From contig JAFQCI010000147.1 in assembly GCA_017416505.1 (NCBI GenBank), forward strand, positions 62,001 to 126,000: a DNA stretch of 64,000 nt. The letters run 5' to 3'. A model generated the notes under the pieces. The model was not told the DNA's origin. It worked only from the letters and a program-made list of their open reading frames with translations, and ran no database searches. Shown piece after piece: positions 16,135-25,370 of the stretch. How positions within the stretch are numbered: the first letter of the stretch is position 1; each line of letters starts with the position of its first letter. Source of the DNA: Lachnospiraceae bacterium. Its GTDB lineage: Bacteria; Bacillota_A; Clostridia; Lachnospirales; Lachnospiraceae. The translations under genes were made by a program, and so were the position numbers.

Positions 16135-16436
16135 TAGTATTTCCCATTTTCGTCACAAATCCCTATTTTTCATCAAAAGCAATAAAATTAATTATAAAAA
16201 ATGCACCATTAATCCAAAGAACCTAAAAATATAATTTAGTAATTTCTTACACTTAAATTATATGCATTTGTTACGTTTTTATTACACATTTTAATTTTAT
16301 TATTACATTTTTTTCATAGACGAATGATTTTATCTATGATAAACTGTAACCATTCAAGGAAAAACATAAAAAAATGCGAAATTTTCACTTATTTTGATTC
16401 CAATTACAATCATGAGGAAAAGGAAAGGAGGAAAAA
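16135..16436. other. AT-rich divergent intergenic region
   Basis: About 300 bases with no coding signal between the divergently transcribed hydrolase and AP2-like genes. It is very AT-rich. Near 16268-16311 it carries further TTAC(A/G) elements, two of them 11 bases apart, similar to the repeats on the other side of the region. The AP2-like gene is preceded by AAAGGAGG (about 16423-16432); a weak TATGAT lies near 16336. I see nothing else. Confidence 0.5.
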
Positions 16437-17240
16437 ATGTCTAAAACAAATTCGATTCCTTCCACCGGTGTATACACCGCTACCAAAACCAATGGAGAAG
16501 TTTATTACCGAAGTTCCATTACCTATTCCAATAAACATATCAGTCTTGGCAGTTTTGCTACTTATGAAACAGCAAAGGAGGTATATCAGCTTTCTAAAAA
16601 AATTTTAGAGAGCAGTATTACCATTCAGGAATACTCGGAACATTCTCCTCTTACTTTTCATAAATGGGTAGTGTTAATTAATTTCCGTGATAATGGAATA
16701 TATATTAAAAATCCTATTTATGTATTACCAAAATATTTTATTTATTATATGTCCCCTGAGGAAGAATACTATTTCGATACGGATGATTTGTTTTATTATT
16801 CTAACCATAAAATATTAAAAAAATCCGGATATCTTTTTGTTAATGATTACGGAATGCAGGTAAATATTTTATCGCGCTACGGAATTAAAAATTTTGCCGT
16901 AGCAGGCAGAGATTATATTTTCGCAAATGGAAATTCCAATGACTTTCGATATGGAAATATTAAAGTCATCAATCCTTATTATGGTGTCATCATGGAAGTA
17001 AAAAATGGACGTACCAGTTATAAAGCACAAATCCATATTAATGGAAATTACATCATCGGAAGGTACAAAACTGCAGAAGAAGCTGCCATTGCCTATAATA
17101 AAGCGGTGGATATCTTACTCCAAAAAGGAGTTACGAAGAACTATACCAAAAATTACATAGAATCTTATTCCAATGTTCAATACGCAAAGGAATACTCCAT
17201 GATTCGAATTTCGCAAAAAATAAGAGAATTTCAAATATAA
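16437..17240 (+). CDS. Protein with two AP2-like domains flanking an HNH-like remnant
   Basis: 267 residues. Residues 10-56 (GVYTATK..., HISLGSFATYETAKEVYQ) and 182-228 (GVIMEVKNG..., YKAQIHINGNYIIGRY, TAEEAAIAYNKA) both follow the AP2 DNA-binding pattern: G-V, a beta sheet, a G-x-F/Y turn, then TAEEAA-like helix. The middle ends in LSRYGIKNFAVAGRDY then FANGNSNDFRYGNIKVIN, which matches the HNH homing-endonuclease pattern DH-xNG-xxDnRxxN, but the catalytic His is Tyr. It therefore looks like a domesticated, non-cutting DNA-binding relative of AP2-HNH mobile endonucleases. The start is set by AAGGAGG. Function unknown. Confidence 0.65.
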   Translation: MSKTNSIPSTGVYTATKTNGEVYYRSSITYSNKHISLGSFATYETAKEVYQLSKKILESSITIQEYSEHSPLTFHKWVVLINFRDNGIYIKNPIYVLPKYFIYYMSPEEEYYFDTDDLFYYSNHKILKKSGYLFVNDYGMQVNILSRYGIKNFAVAGRDYIFANGNSNDFRYGNIKVINPYYGVIMEVKNGRTSYKAQIHINGNYIIGRYKTAEEAAIAYNKAVDILLQKGVTKNYTKNYIESYSNVQYAKEYSMIRISQKIREFQI

Positions 17241-17242
17241 AA

Positions 17243-17300
17243 TATACCCGGAAAACCAGACTTTAGAATCTATATCTTTTTGTCTGACTTTCCGGGTATT
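17243..17300. terminator. Bidirectional terminator between convergent genes
   Basis: Stem ATACCCGGAAA...CAGAC (17244-17261) pairs with GTCTG...TTTCCGGGTAT (17282-17299) around a 20-base loop, with T-rich sequence on both sides. It separates the AP2-like gene from the VWA gene. Confidence 0.8.
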
Positions 17301-17302
17301 GT

Positions 17303-20095
17303 TTACTTTTTATCTCGAAGATTTTTAATCAAAGCTGCGGTATCCAAAGCCTGAACTTCTTCTTTTTCTTTCTTCTTTTTCTCTTTTTTTGGTTTTGGAG
17401 TTTCCTCTTTTTTCTTTTCTTTTACTGTCTTCGTTTCTTCTGTTTTCGGCTGTTTCGTTTCTGCTTGTGTAACATTTACAGAAACCTTTTTCTCCTCTTT
17501 TGCCTTTACTTTCTTTCCCTTCTTATTTCGAAGAACTGCATCTGCGATACTTCCAAATATCGTAACATTGAAACGGCGAATCAGTATATCTATCATATAT
17601 AGGAGCAAAGCCAATAATAAAAACAAATCTTTATAATCTTTCCATGACTTTACTACTTCTTTTGGCTCTAGAAAGATTTCATCTTCTAAGCCATAGATAT
17701 TACCGGATAACTCTGTTACCATGGTTTTTAACGCTTCATTGGTCTGGTCCAGACGATATTCTTTCGAATATTGAACTGCAACCGCAGTATTTACATTGTT
17801 CACTACCTCTTCTTCTTTATTCTTTCGAATATTAACACTATAAATACCAATATCAGAAATATCCATAGTTCCTTTATATTTTCCTGGTTCTACTGGAAGA
17901 AGTTCCACCTCTTTGGTTTCGTTCTCAGCAGTCTGGTATACCATGGATATAGAAACATCTTTGTCAATTTCTTTTGTGGTATACTCAACTTCTACATAAT
18001 CAGTCCCCTGATTTAAAGTAATACTATCCTCTCCTAAATCCGTTTCCGTAATACAGAAATCTGTGATATTTTTCCATAAGGTCACATAATCATCAAAGTC
18101 TGCATAGTTCTTTGTCCAGTTAAATTCACCATCACTGGTAAATGCAACGGATTTTCCCAAACCATACTGCCATGCTGCAAGAATCGGGTCCCCTTTATGG
18201 GATTTTAATATAACGGTTGCTGTAGACTTAGCTGAAGTTGCAACATAACCATTTAAAGCTCTTACACCATTGGTAAAAACATTCTCCATAATTTTATGAT
18301 TTGCAGAAAGTACCGGCATAAATGTTTCGTTAATTAAATAACTTTTGGTAGACAAAAATACTTCCTGGGCAAAAATACGTGGCATATCATTATTTAAATC
18401 TGTATAATAATATCTTCCTCCACAAACATTGGCAAGGGATTGCAACATTCCTGTATCCGCTCCACTTCCCACGGCTACGGTTGATAAGGTAATATTGTTG
18501 TCCTTAATTTTCTCAATCAAAGTCTGATATTGTCTATACCCATCCTGACCGTCTGTAAGCAACACAATATGTTTATAAGTAGCATCACTATTTTCAAGGC
18601 TTTGCACTGCCTGATTGATAGCAGGATAAATACTGGTTCCCCCACCAATGGTAACTGTTCCAATCTTATTTTTTACAGTTTCTTTATCCGCAGCAGAGGC
18701 AAGTTCATAAACCCATTGATATTTGTCATCGAAAATTAAAACACCTACATCATCTGTAGTTCGTAAATTATCTACTGCCTTTACAGCCGCCGATTTTGCT
18801 AAATCCAATGCACTAAAAGCACCACCTAAGGAATCCTGCATACTTCCGGAATGGTCAATAACCATAACCATTGCCATCTTAGGAACTTCTCTTTCATTGG
18901 TTAAGTCCATATCTACCGGCAATACCCTTTCAATAGCTGTGTCCCTGTAATTACCAAGTACATAGGAATTGCTTCCACCGATACAAATAAAGCCTCCTGC
19001 ATAATCCTTTACATAAGGTTCTAAAATATCCATAAACCCTTCTCGTAAATCATCCGCATACACATCTAGAAAAATTACTTCTTTATATTTATTTAATTCC
19101 TGCAAGGTATTAGGAACAAATTCTGGAGTACATACGGTAAAATCTACATTGGCACTTTTTAATACATCCTGGAACTGTTCACTTTGTCCTGCACTTCCTT
19201 CTACCAATAATACTTTTGCCTTATCTGTTACCTGTGCAAAGGTGACATACTCGTTATTCAGTGCCAAAGTATCATCTTCCGTATCGATTCTTACTTTATA
19301 AGAAGCAATTCCACTATCTACTGCTGTATCAGAAAAAACAAATTGATTTTCACCTTTTTGTAAATTTACTTCTTTGCTTCCCTTTATATCAGAACCGGAA
19401 TACAAGTAAATGGTTGCATTGGTCTTCTTTGTACTATAAATGGATACAGTTACATAAAAGGTATCCCCAATCTGAATTTGATTTGGAACACTTAAATCAC
19501 TTACATAAACTTCTTTATCAATATCCGACTGAATCAAGGTCCAATCAAATTCAATGTTGTTTGCAAGCAGATTTCCTTTTAAGTTCTGAATATCTCCTTC
19601 ATTTTGTAAACCATCACTAATTAATACGATTCTTTTACCACCATCTTCCGGGAGCATGGAAATAGCAGTTGCAACCGCATCTTCCATGTTTGTAGCATGG
19701 GCTACCACATCCGTATTTAAAGAAATGAAGTTTTTATTTGAAGTCACAAACTGTTCCACTGTAGCATCCTTTCCGAATGCTACCATACCATACTCATTTC
19801 CATTTGGCATATTGGCAATGAGATTTTTAAGATAGGTTTCCATCTCATCCTGTTTGTCTTTTAAACTGTCTGACATATCCACGACAAAAATCGTAGTCAT
19901 ATCCTTGGATACTCTTTTCACCTGAATCTGTGCTAAGGAAGATGCCAGTAAAGTAACCACTAAAATCCGGACGATGATATATTCCCATTTTTTTCTTTTA
20001 TCCTGAAACTTAAGTCTTCTACCTGTAAGAAAGAAGAAAACAGCAAACAGAGGTATCAGAAGAAAAGCATAAGGATTTAATACATCGATTACCAT
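17303..20095 (-). CDS. Large membrane protein with two VWA domains and a GATase-like insert
   Basis: 930 residues. Two N-terminal helices (about 7-24, 39-57) precede VWA domain 1 with MIDAS DMSDS at 73-77. A beta domain (200-290) is followed by a class I glutamine amidotransferase-like segment (about 294-395, GGFICIGGSNSYVLG) and then VWA domain 2 with DHSGS at 414-418 and LLTDGQDGY downstream. A last helix lies near 835-855 and a Lys/Glu-rich cytoplasmic tail follows. The layout matches VWA/BatA-like proteins of MoxR loci. It is the final gene of the run, 12 bases after the other VWA protein, with AGGAGGG before its ATG. The cargo or partner is unknown. Confidence 0.85.
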   Translation of the reverse strand: MVIDVLNPYAFLLIPLFAVFFFLTGRRLKFQDKRKKWEYIIVRILVVTLLASSLAQIQVKRVSKDMTTIFVVDMSDSLKDKQDEMETYLKNLIANMPNGNEYGMVAFGKDATVEQFVTSNKNFISLNTDVVAHATNMEDAVATAISMLPEDGGKRIVLISDGLQNEGDIQNLKGNLLANNIEFDWTLIQSDIDKEVYVSDLSVPNQIQIGDTFYVTVSIYSTKKTNATIYLYSGSDIKGSKEVNLQKGENQFVFSDTAVDSGIASYKVRIDTEDDTLALNNEYVTFAQVTDKAKVLLVEGSAGQSEQFQDVLKSANVDFTVCTPEFVPNTLQELNKYKEVIFLDVYADDLREGFMDILEPYVKDYAGGFICIGGSNSYVLGNYRDTAIERVLPVDMDLTNEREVPKMAMVMVIDHSGSMQDSLGGAFSALDLAKSAAVKAVDNLRTTDDVGVLIFDDKYQWVYELASAADKETVKNKIGTVTIGGGTSIYPAINQAVQSLENSDATYKHIVLLTDGQDGYRQYQTLIEKIKDNNITLSTVAVGSGADTGMLQSLANVCGGRYYYTDLNNDMPRIFAQEVFLSTKSYLINETFMPVLSANHKIMENVFTNGVRALNGYVATSAKSTATVILKSHKGDPILAAWQYGLGKSVAFTSDGEFNWTKNYADFDDYVTLWKNITDFCITETDLGEDSITLNQGTDYVEVEYTTKEIDKDVSISMVYQTAENETKEVELLPVEPGKYKGTMDISDIGIYSVNIRKNKEEEVVNNVNTAVAVQYSKEYRLDQTNEALKTMVTELSGNIYGLEDEIFLEPKEVVKSWKDYKDLFLLLALLLYMIDILIRRFNVTIFGSIADAVLRNKKGKKVKAKEEKKVSVNVTQAETKQPKTEETKTVKEKKKEETPKPKKEKKKKEKEEVQALDTAALIKNLRDKK

Positions 20096-20107
20096 TTTTA
20101 TTCCCTC

Positions 20108-21904
20108 CTACTTTGTTTTCTTATATACAAGCCACTCTAACAGCAGCAATGCTAACATAATATATATGATTTTATTTCTAAGCTGCACCATTCCCTGTGC
20201 TAACTTTACTACAAATCCGGTTTCAGCCACCTGGGTAACAGCCGGAACCACATAAGATTCTGATTCTGTTGGATAAGAAACACTAAAACTTGCAGTTTCA
20301 CTTCCATCGTTTAACTCATAAAATCCTAATTCATCGGTTTTCTCATAAGAAATATAATTTCCGTTTGAAGTATAGGTTTCACTGTTTCCCTTTGGATTCA
20401 TGATTTCCAGTTCCACCCCGGCTTTTATATTTTTTAATTCGACACTTTCACATGGCTGATAGCTGTTTTGTGACAACATTCCTTGCTGTAATAAATACTG
20501 TGTCATCTGATACATTAAAATCGGAAATTCTGCCTGCAATGCAAAATCAGATTGATGGAAGTCGAATCCTATTACTGCAATCTTTCTTCCATTGTATTCC
20601 CCGTAATATCCGGCAGATGTTTCTCCAGTAGAAATAAAGCTCTCAGCCCAGGTTGGTACCTGATATAAATCTGTTTCCATTACTCCAAAAGAAAAACCAT
20701 CGATATAATTTGTAATTTCAGAACTGGTAAGTTTCAAAGAAACGGAAGTTCCGGTTTCCTTTGCAGAAACATACTCATTGTTTTGGGAATGGATAAATAA
20801 AATAGACTTATCTTCCGGAATATTGTCCATATTCTTTCCATCTAAAATATATAAATCATATTCTTCCAAACCTTCTGCATTGGTTATTTCCTGAGTTTTA
20901 TATACATCCAGTCCCTCTACACTGGCTAGTGCCTTTTCCAAAAATACATTTCCATCACTAATCAATAATACTTTCATACCCATTTGCTTTTTTAGCACCA
21001 GATATCCAATATTATCTTCCATCAGCATATCTTTCTTGCTGGATTTTACATATACCTTATCCGAATCCGTTTCGATTCCTTCGAAATACACTACCTCTGA
21101 ACTCATGGCATCAAGAGTTAACGTTTCCATACCAAGGATACGGTCTGTTTCCTGCTCATACAAGGTAACATCAGTTGTAATGCCATCAGAAGAACCATTG
21201 GTAATCTTTGTAATGACCGTGATTTTATCATCTGCCATACCATAGCTTACATAGTCTACACTTACATTCTCTTTTTCCTTGTAAAGACTATAAATATTTG
21301 ATTTTTCATAAGCATTTTGGAATTGAGAATCGGTATAATATACGATATTTGCATCCGGCTGTTGTGCCATAATGGAATTTACCAGATTTGCACTAAGACT
21401 TAAATCCCCTGTAGCATATGTGGACTCTATCTGCTTGATTTTGCTTTTTAATGTCATGATATTGTCTTCATTGGTGGCTAAGACAGTAGCCTGATTATTG
21501 CACTCAATCAAGGTTACTTTGGTATTCTCCGGAATGGTATCCAGATATTCTAAAGCATTCTTTTTTGCCTGCTCTAAACGGGTATCCTCATCATAAAGTG
21601 CGTTCATACTGGCACTGTTGTCAATAACAATGATTAAGGAGGAAGTCTTTTTACTTCCTGATAAAATAAAAGGTGACATTAAGCTTAAAACAAACAAAAT
21701 AATAAGTATAATCTGCAAAACCATCAACCATTGAAATTTTAATTTTTCCCAAGGCGTAGTTGCTTCTAAGTTTTTATAAACTTCCTTCCAAAGCATATTG
21801 GAGGAAATCTCAACCTTTTTTGCTTTCTGCTTTAACATATAAATCAGTATGATAACCGGAATAAAAAGCAAAAAGCATATCGGCCATAATTTATCAAAAG
21901 ACAT
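20108..21904 (-). CDS. BatA-like VWA membrane protein
   Basis: 598 residues. Two N-terminal membrane helices (about 6-23, 58-80) flank the Leu/Lys-rich BatA-type segment, and a VWA domain follows with MIDAS DNSAS at 95-99 and IVYYTDSQFQNAY later. A long beta-rich extracytoplasmic region includes a GATase-like piece (VLLISDGNVFLEKAL, YDLYILDGKNM). It ends with a membrane helix (about 575-592) and a short basic tail. It is predicted to act with the MoxR ATPase and DUF58 protein encoded just upstream. GGGGG precedes the ATG, and the gap to the DUF58 gene is 12 bases. Confidence 0.85.
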   Translation of the reverse strand: MSFDKLWPICFLLFIPVIILIYMLKQKAKKVEISSNMLWKEVYKNLEATTPWEKLKFQWLMVLQIILIILFVLSLMSPFILSGSKKTSSLIIVIDNSASMNALYDEDTRLEQAKKNALEYLDTIPENTKVTLIECNNQATVLATNEDNIMTLKSKIKQIESTYATGDLSLSANLVNSIMAQQPDANIVYYTDSQFQNAYEKSNIYSLYKEKENVSVDYVSYGMADDKITVITKITNGSSDGITTDVTLYEQETDRILGMETLTLDAMSSEVVYFEGIETDSDKVYVKSSKKDMLMEDNIGYLVLKKQMGMKVLLISDGNVFLEKALASVEGLDVYKTQEITNAEGLEEYDLYILDGKNMDNIPEDKSILFIHSQNNEYVSAKETGTSVSLKLTSSEITNYIDGFSFGVMETDLYQVPTWAESFISTGETSAGYYGEYNGRKIAVIGFDFHQSDFALQAEFPILMYQMTQYLLQQGMLSQNSYQPCESVELKNIKAGVELEIMNPKGNSETYTSNGNYISYEKTDELGFYELNDGSETASFSVSYPTESESYVVPAVTQVAETGFVVKLAQGMVQLRNKIIYIMLALLLLEWLVYKKTK

Positions 21905-21916
21905 CTTTATTTCCCC

Positions 21917-22798
21917 CTATTTATTCTGTATCAGGCAATGTGTTTTTTGTAATTTATCTAAGATTACCTCTTCCAAAGATTCATCGGAAAAAGCAAGAAC
22001 ATAGGCTGCCTGATACTTCTTTGCCTGTTCCTCTATATTTCGAACAAACTCTTTTCTGGTCTTTTCATACATTTTTAACACAGATTGGGAAATCGTAACC
22101 TTAACTTCCTCCATAGTTTCTTTATCCACAAAGGAAACGGTTCCCTCTTCCTGACTTTCCAGTTCTTCTTTTGCTAAAATATGAAGAATGATAACCTGTT
22201 GTTTCTTATATCTTAAATATGAAATTGCTTCTTCTAATCGTCTTCTATCAAAAAAATCTGAAATTAAAATGCTGATACCAGGTTGCTTTATTGGAGTCTT
22301 TTTGATTTTTTCCAAAAAATAAGTTTCTCCCTGAAACTCCACATCTTTCAATCCATTAATAATGTTGGTAAAATTATTGGTCTTTCTTGCATTTAAAATG
22401 TTGTTTTCCTGTCCCGTTCCAACCAATTCTATTTTTACACGGTCCATATGGTGTAATGCAAGGTATGAAAATGCAGCAGTCAACTGCAAAGCCATAATAC
22501 TTTTCTTCTTTTCACCAAAATCCATAGAGGCACTGGTATCCAGAAAAATGGTAAAGGGAATTTCCTTTTCTTCCATAAACTCCTTAATATATAGCTTTTC
22601 TGTTCTTCCATATACGTTCCAGTCGATTCTTCTTAAATCATCTCCCGGAAAATATTCACGGTAATCTGAGAACTCTACGGAAGAACCCTTCGCTCCGGAT
22701 TTTCTCTCTCCACTCATTCCCTGCTTGGTTCGGATATAGGAATTTAATTTCAGTGTATTTAATTTTTGAAAGAAATTTAAATCAAAAATATTTTCCAT
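21917..22798 (-). CDS. DUF58 domain protein
   Basis: 293 residues, soluble. The DUF58 signature is present as PGDDLRRIDWNVYGRTEKLY (about 51-70), followed by a VWA-like FLDTSASM (85-92). It lacks the N-terminal membrane segments that many DUF58 proteins have, so this is the short cytosolic form. DUF58 proteins nearly always accompany MoxR ATPases and are thought to bridge them to VWA partners. The start lies 18 bases after the MoxR stop. Confidence 0.92.
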   Translation of the reverse strand: MENIFDLNFFQKLNTLKLNSYIRTKQGMSGERKSGAKGSSVEFSDYREYFPGDDLRRIDWNVYGRTEKLYIKEFMEEKEIPFTIFLDTSASMDFGEKKKSIMALQLTAAFSYLALHHMDRVKIELVGTGQENNILNARKTNNFTNIINGLKDVEFQGETYFLEKIKKTPIKQPGISILISDFFDRRRLEEAISYLRYKKQQVIILHILAKEELESQEEGTVSFVDKETMEEVKVTISQSVLKMYEKTRKEFVRNIEEQAKKYQAAYVLAFSDESLEEVILDKLQKTHCLIQNK

Positions 22799-22816
22799 TC
22801 CTCCCGGTCACCTCTT

Positions 22817-23791
22817 CTATTTGCTTTCTAACATAATTTTCTCAATAATCTCTTCTACGCTTACCATATCACTTAAGGCATCAAAATTTGTAATAATTCT
22901 ATGTCTTAAAGCCGGAACCGCAACATAATTTACATCTTCGAAGGATACATTATATCTTCCTTCCATAAATGCTCTCGCTTTGGCAGTCTTAATAATTGCC
23001 TGTGCTGCTCTTGGACTTGCTCCGGTATCAATATACTTCTTTGTAATTTCCGGTGCTCCCGGTGCATCCTTATGAGTATAAACTACCAATTTTAAGGCAT
23101 AATCCATAACTGGTTCTGCTACCGGCATTAACTTAATCTGTTCACGGATACTTAAAATCTCATCCCCATTTAGAATGGAATTGATTTCAGGTTCCTTTGG
23201 ATTTAAAGTCAGATTCACGATATCCTTTAATTCATCCATGGTTGGAAATTCTACTTTTAATTTCAGCAAGAAACGGTCTAACTGTGCTTCTGGCAAAGGA
23301 TAAGTACCTTCATTTTCAATTGGATTCTGAGTTGCTAATACCATAAAAGGGGTTGGAAGAGAATAAGTTTCCTGACCAACGGTAACGGTTTTTTCCTGCA
23401 TCGCCTCTAATAACGCTGCCTGAGTTTTTGGTGTCGCACGGTTAATTTCGTCCGCTAATACCATATTGGCAAAGATAGGTCCCTTTTGGAATTCAAAAGT
23501 ATTCTGACCGTCTTTTTTCACAATTAAGTTGGTTCCTGTTACGTCTGAAGGCATCAAATCCGGTGTAAACTGGATTCTTTTAAAATCCATATGCAATACC
23601 TTTGAAATCGTTTTTACTAATTGAGTCTTACCTAATCCAGGAACACCTTCCAACAAAATATTACCGTCAGATAAAATTGCAATCATAACCTGTCTGACAA
23701 TATCTTTTTGACCAATAATTCCCTTTCCGATTTCCTCTTCACAACGATGTATCTTTTCAATCATTGAATTAATTTCATCTTTCATTTCCAT
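22817..23791 (-). CDS. MoxR-family AAA+ ATPase
   Basis: 324 residues. Walker A is GVPGLGKTQ (49-57), Walker B MVLADEIN (110-117), sensor 1 ATQNP (153-157) and the arginine finger is in EAQLDRF (168-174). MoxR proteins act as chaperone-like ATPases that help insert metals or assemble protein complexes with VWA proteins. AGGAGG lies ten bases before ATG 23791; a second ATG two codons on is also possible. All motifs look intact. Confidence 0.95.
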   Translation of the reverse strand: MEMKDEINSMIEKIHRCEEEIGKGIIGQKDIVRQVMIAILSDGNILLEGVPGLGKTQLVKTISKVLHMDFKRIQFTPDLMPSDVTGTNLIVKKDGQNTFEFQKGPIFANMVLADEINRATPKTQAALLEAMQEKTVTVGQETYSLPTPFMVLATQNPIENEGTYPLPEAQLDRFLLKLKVEFPTMDELKDIVNLTLNPKEPEINSILNGDEILSIREQIKLMPVAEPVMDYALKLVVYTHKDAPGAPEITKKYIDTGASPRAAQAIIKTAKARAFMEGRYNVSFEDVNYVAVPALRHRIITNFDALSDMVSVEEIIEKIMLESK

Positions 23792-23829
23792 TTTTATATA
23801 TCCTCCTTAATCCTCATCCTTTTATCTTT

Positions 23830-25290
23830 CTATTGATTCAACTGTTCAAAATAATCTTTAATTACTCCCTCCATACCAGATGGGTATTTGGCACTTTCAA
23901 TGTTGCTGTATGCCTGTTGCTGATAAGAGGTGATAACGTCCCCGTAAGAAACCATGGTACCATTATAGCCAAGTCCATCTTTTGAGTGGGTTAAATACCC
24001 TTCTCCGTCCACCTTATCTCCGGATAAATTATCATCATCACCTTCTTCTAAAGGTACTGCAATCATTTCTCCCTCATAGGTATTATTGTCTTTTACTTCT
24101 GTCTGGCTTCCATAATTCCATCCGGTTCCACTTCCACTTCCGGAGCCATTTCCGGAACCATTTCCGCTTCCATTTCCGCTTCCAGAACCGTTTCCATTTC
24201 CATCTCCGTTTCCAGAACCATTTCCATTTCCATCTCCGTTTCCAGAACCATTTTGTGAATTCTGACCACTTTGTCCGGAACCGCTATTATTTCCTTGATT
24301 TGAGTTATTTCCCTCAGTCGAAGAACCAGAACTATTTGTATTTTCTAAAGATTCCATAATCTGAGTTATGCTGGCACCATCCAGACTCTCACTCACAGCT
24401 TCCATTAAGGAATTTGCATCTATTTCGCCTAATTCCCCGGAAGCTAATTTTTCTGCTAAATCTGCTAACTGTGCCTCATCCAAAGTATCTGCCATCTCTG
24501 CCAGCATCTCTGCCAGCTTTTCCATTTCTTCTTGGGATAATCCAGAACTTTCTGGTACATTCTCCTTAAAAGCATCCATCATCATTTCCTGCATTTTATA
24601 CTCTGTCCGGTCCATAAGACTTTCCATTTCCTGAAGGCTTTCCATTTCCTTTAGTTCTTCTAAAACCTTGTCAAATTCTTCTTCCACTCCTTGCTTCAAT
24701 GAATCATCCATGGTTTCCATTTTTTCAACTTTATCAAGAACCTCTTCCATTTCTTCCTTCTTTTCTTCTATTAATTCATGCTTTTCCTGCAATAAATCTG
24801 CCTTTTCTTTTGCATCCGTTGGTACCAAGGATAAAATCGCAATCATAAAAATTCCGGCAAAAATACCCGCATATTCTTTATATTTAGGCTGAAAAGAAAA
24901 AATCTTTTTTATGTTCATTTCTCTGGAACGAAGCAGGGTATCTTCCCTTTGCAGGGAAGATATCGTATCTTCTTTTTCTATATTTTCCAGAGCAGTCACA
25001 AAACGTTCCTGGTTTTTCGTCTTCTCATCCAGTAAAAGTGCTGCACCTTTCAAATTTGTCCGCTTTATAAACCATACCACTATGGATAAGAGCAGGAAAG
25101 CAATCATGATTCCTGTCATAATCCTATATTCATAGTAAATTGGCACTACCAGAAGTAGAATTGAAAATACTACACACACACCTACACCGCCTAAAATGCC
25201 AAGAGTAAGATAAGAAATCCACTCCATCCAACGAATCCGATGTAAGGCTTGCTTTATTTTATTTATAATTTGTTGTTTTATCTGATTCAC
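23830..25290 (-). CDS. Membrane protein with coiled coil and Gly/Asn/Ser-rich low-complexity region
   Basis: 486 residues. Two adjacent N-terminal helices (about 24-68) and a third near 140-158 are followed by a Glu/Lys/Met-rich coiled coil (about 165-300), then a run of GNGSGNGDG-type repeats (about 330-392), and a conserved-looking C-terminal end VIKDYFEQLN. Proteins of this plan, ending in a (V/I)xDYFxxL motif, occur in MoxR/VWA loci. I chose GTG 25290, ten bases after GGAGG, over GTG 25299, which overlaps the ribosome binding site. Function unknown. Confidence 0.7.
   Translation of the reverse strand: MNQIKQQIINKIKQALHRIRWMEWISYLTLGILGGVGVCVVFSILLLVVPIYYEYRIMTGIMIAFLLLSIVVWFIKRTNLKGAALLLDEKTKNQERFVTALENIEKEDTISSLQREDTLLRSREMNIKKIFSFQPKYKEYAGIFAGIFMIAILSLVPTDAKEKADLLQEKHELIEEKKEEMEEVLDKVEKMETMDDSLKQGVEEEFDKVLEELKEMESLQEMESLMDRTEYKMQEMMMDAFKENVPESSGLSQEEMEKLAEMLAEMADTLDEAQLADLAEKLASGELGEIDANSLMEAVSESLDGASITQIMESLENTNSSGSSTEGNNSNQGNNSGSGQSGQNSQNGSGNGDGNGNGSGNGDGNGNGSGSGNGSGNGSGNGSGSGSGTGWNYGSQTEVKDNNTYEGEMIAVPLEEGDDDNLSGDKVDGEGYLTHSKDGLGYNGTMVSYGDVITSYQQQAYSNIESAKYPSGMEGVIKDYFEQLNQ
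24128..24255. repeat. Coding tandem repeat (6-bp and 30-bp periodicities)
   Basis: Within the low-complexity region, a 30-base unit (24181-24210) is repeated at 24211-24240 with one mismatch and starts again at 24241. A six-base period (GGAAAT/GGAAGC-like) underlies the whole block. Such blocks are prone to length change by slippage. Confidence 0.75.
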
Positions 25291-25370
25291 CTTACTCACT
25301 CCTCCACTTTTTCGATGCCCTTAAAATTATTACCCTCATTTTCTATAATCATAAAGCTTACTCTCAATCT

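Noticed and set aside
24128..24255. Repeat block as a CRISPR array
   Set aside because: Units are contiguous, lie in frame inside a gene and encode Gly/Asn/Ser repeats; there are no unique spacers.
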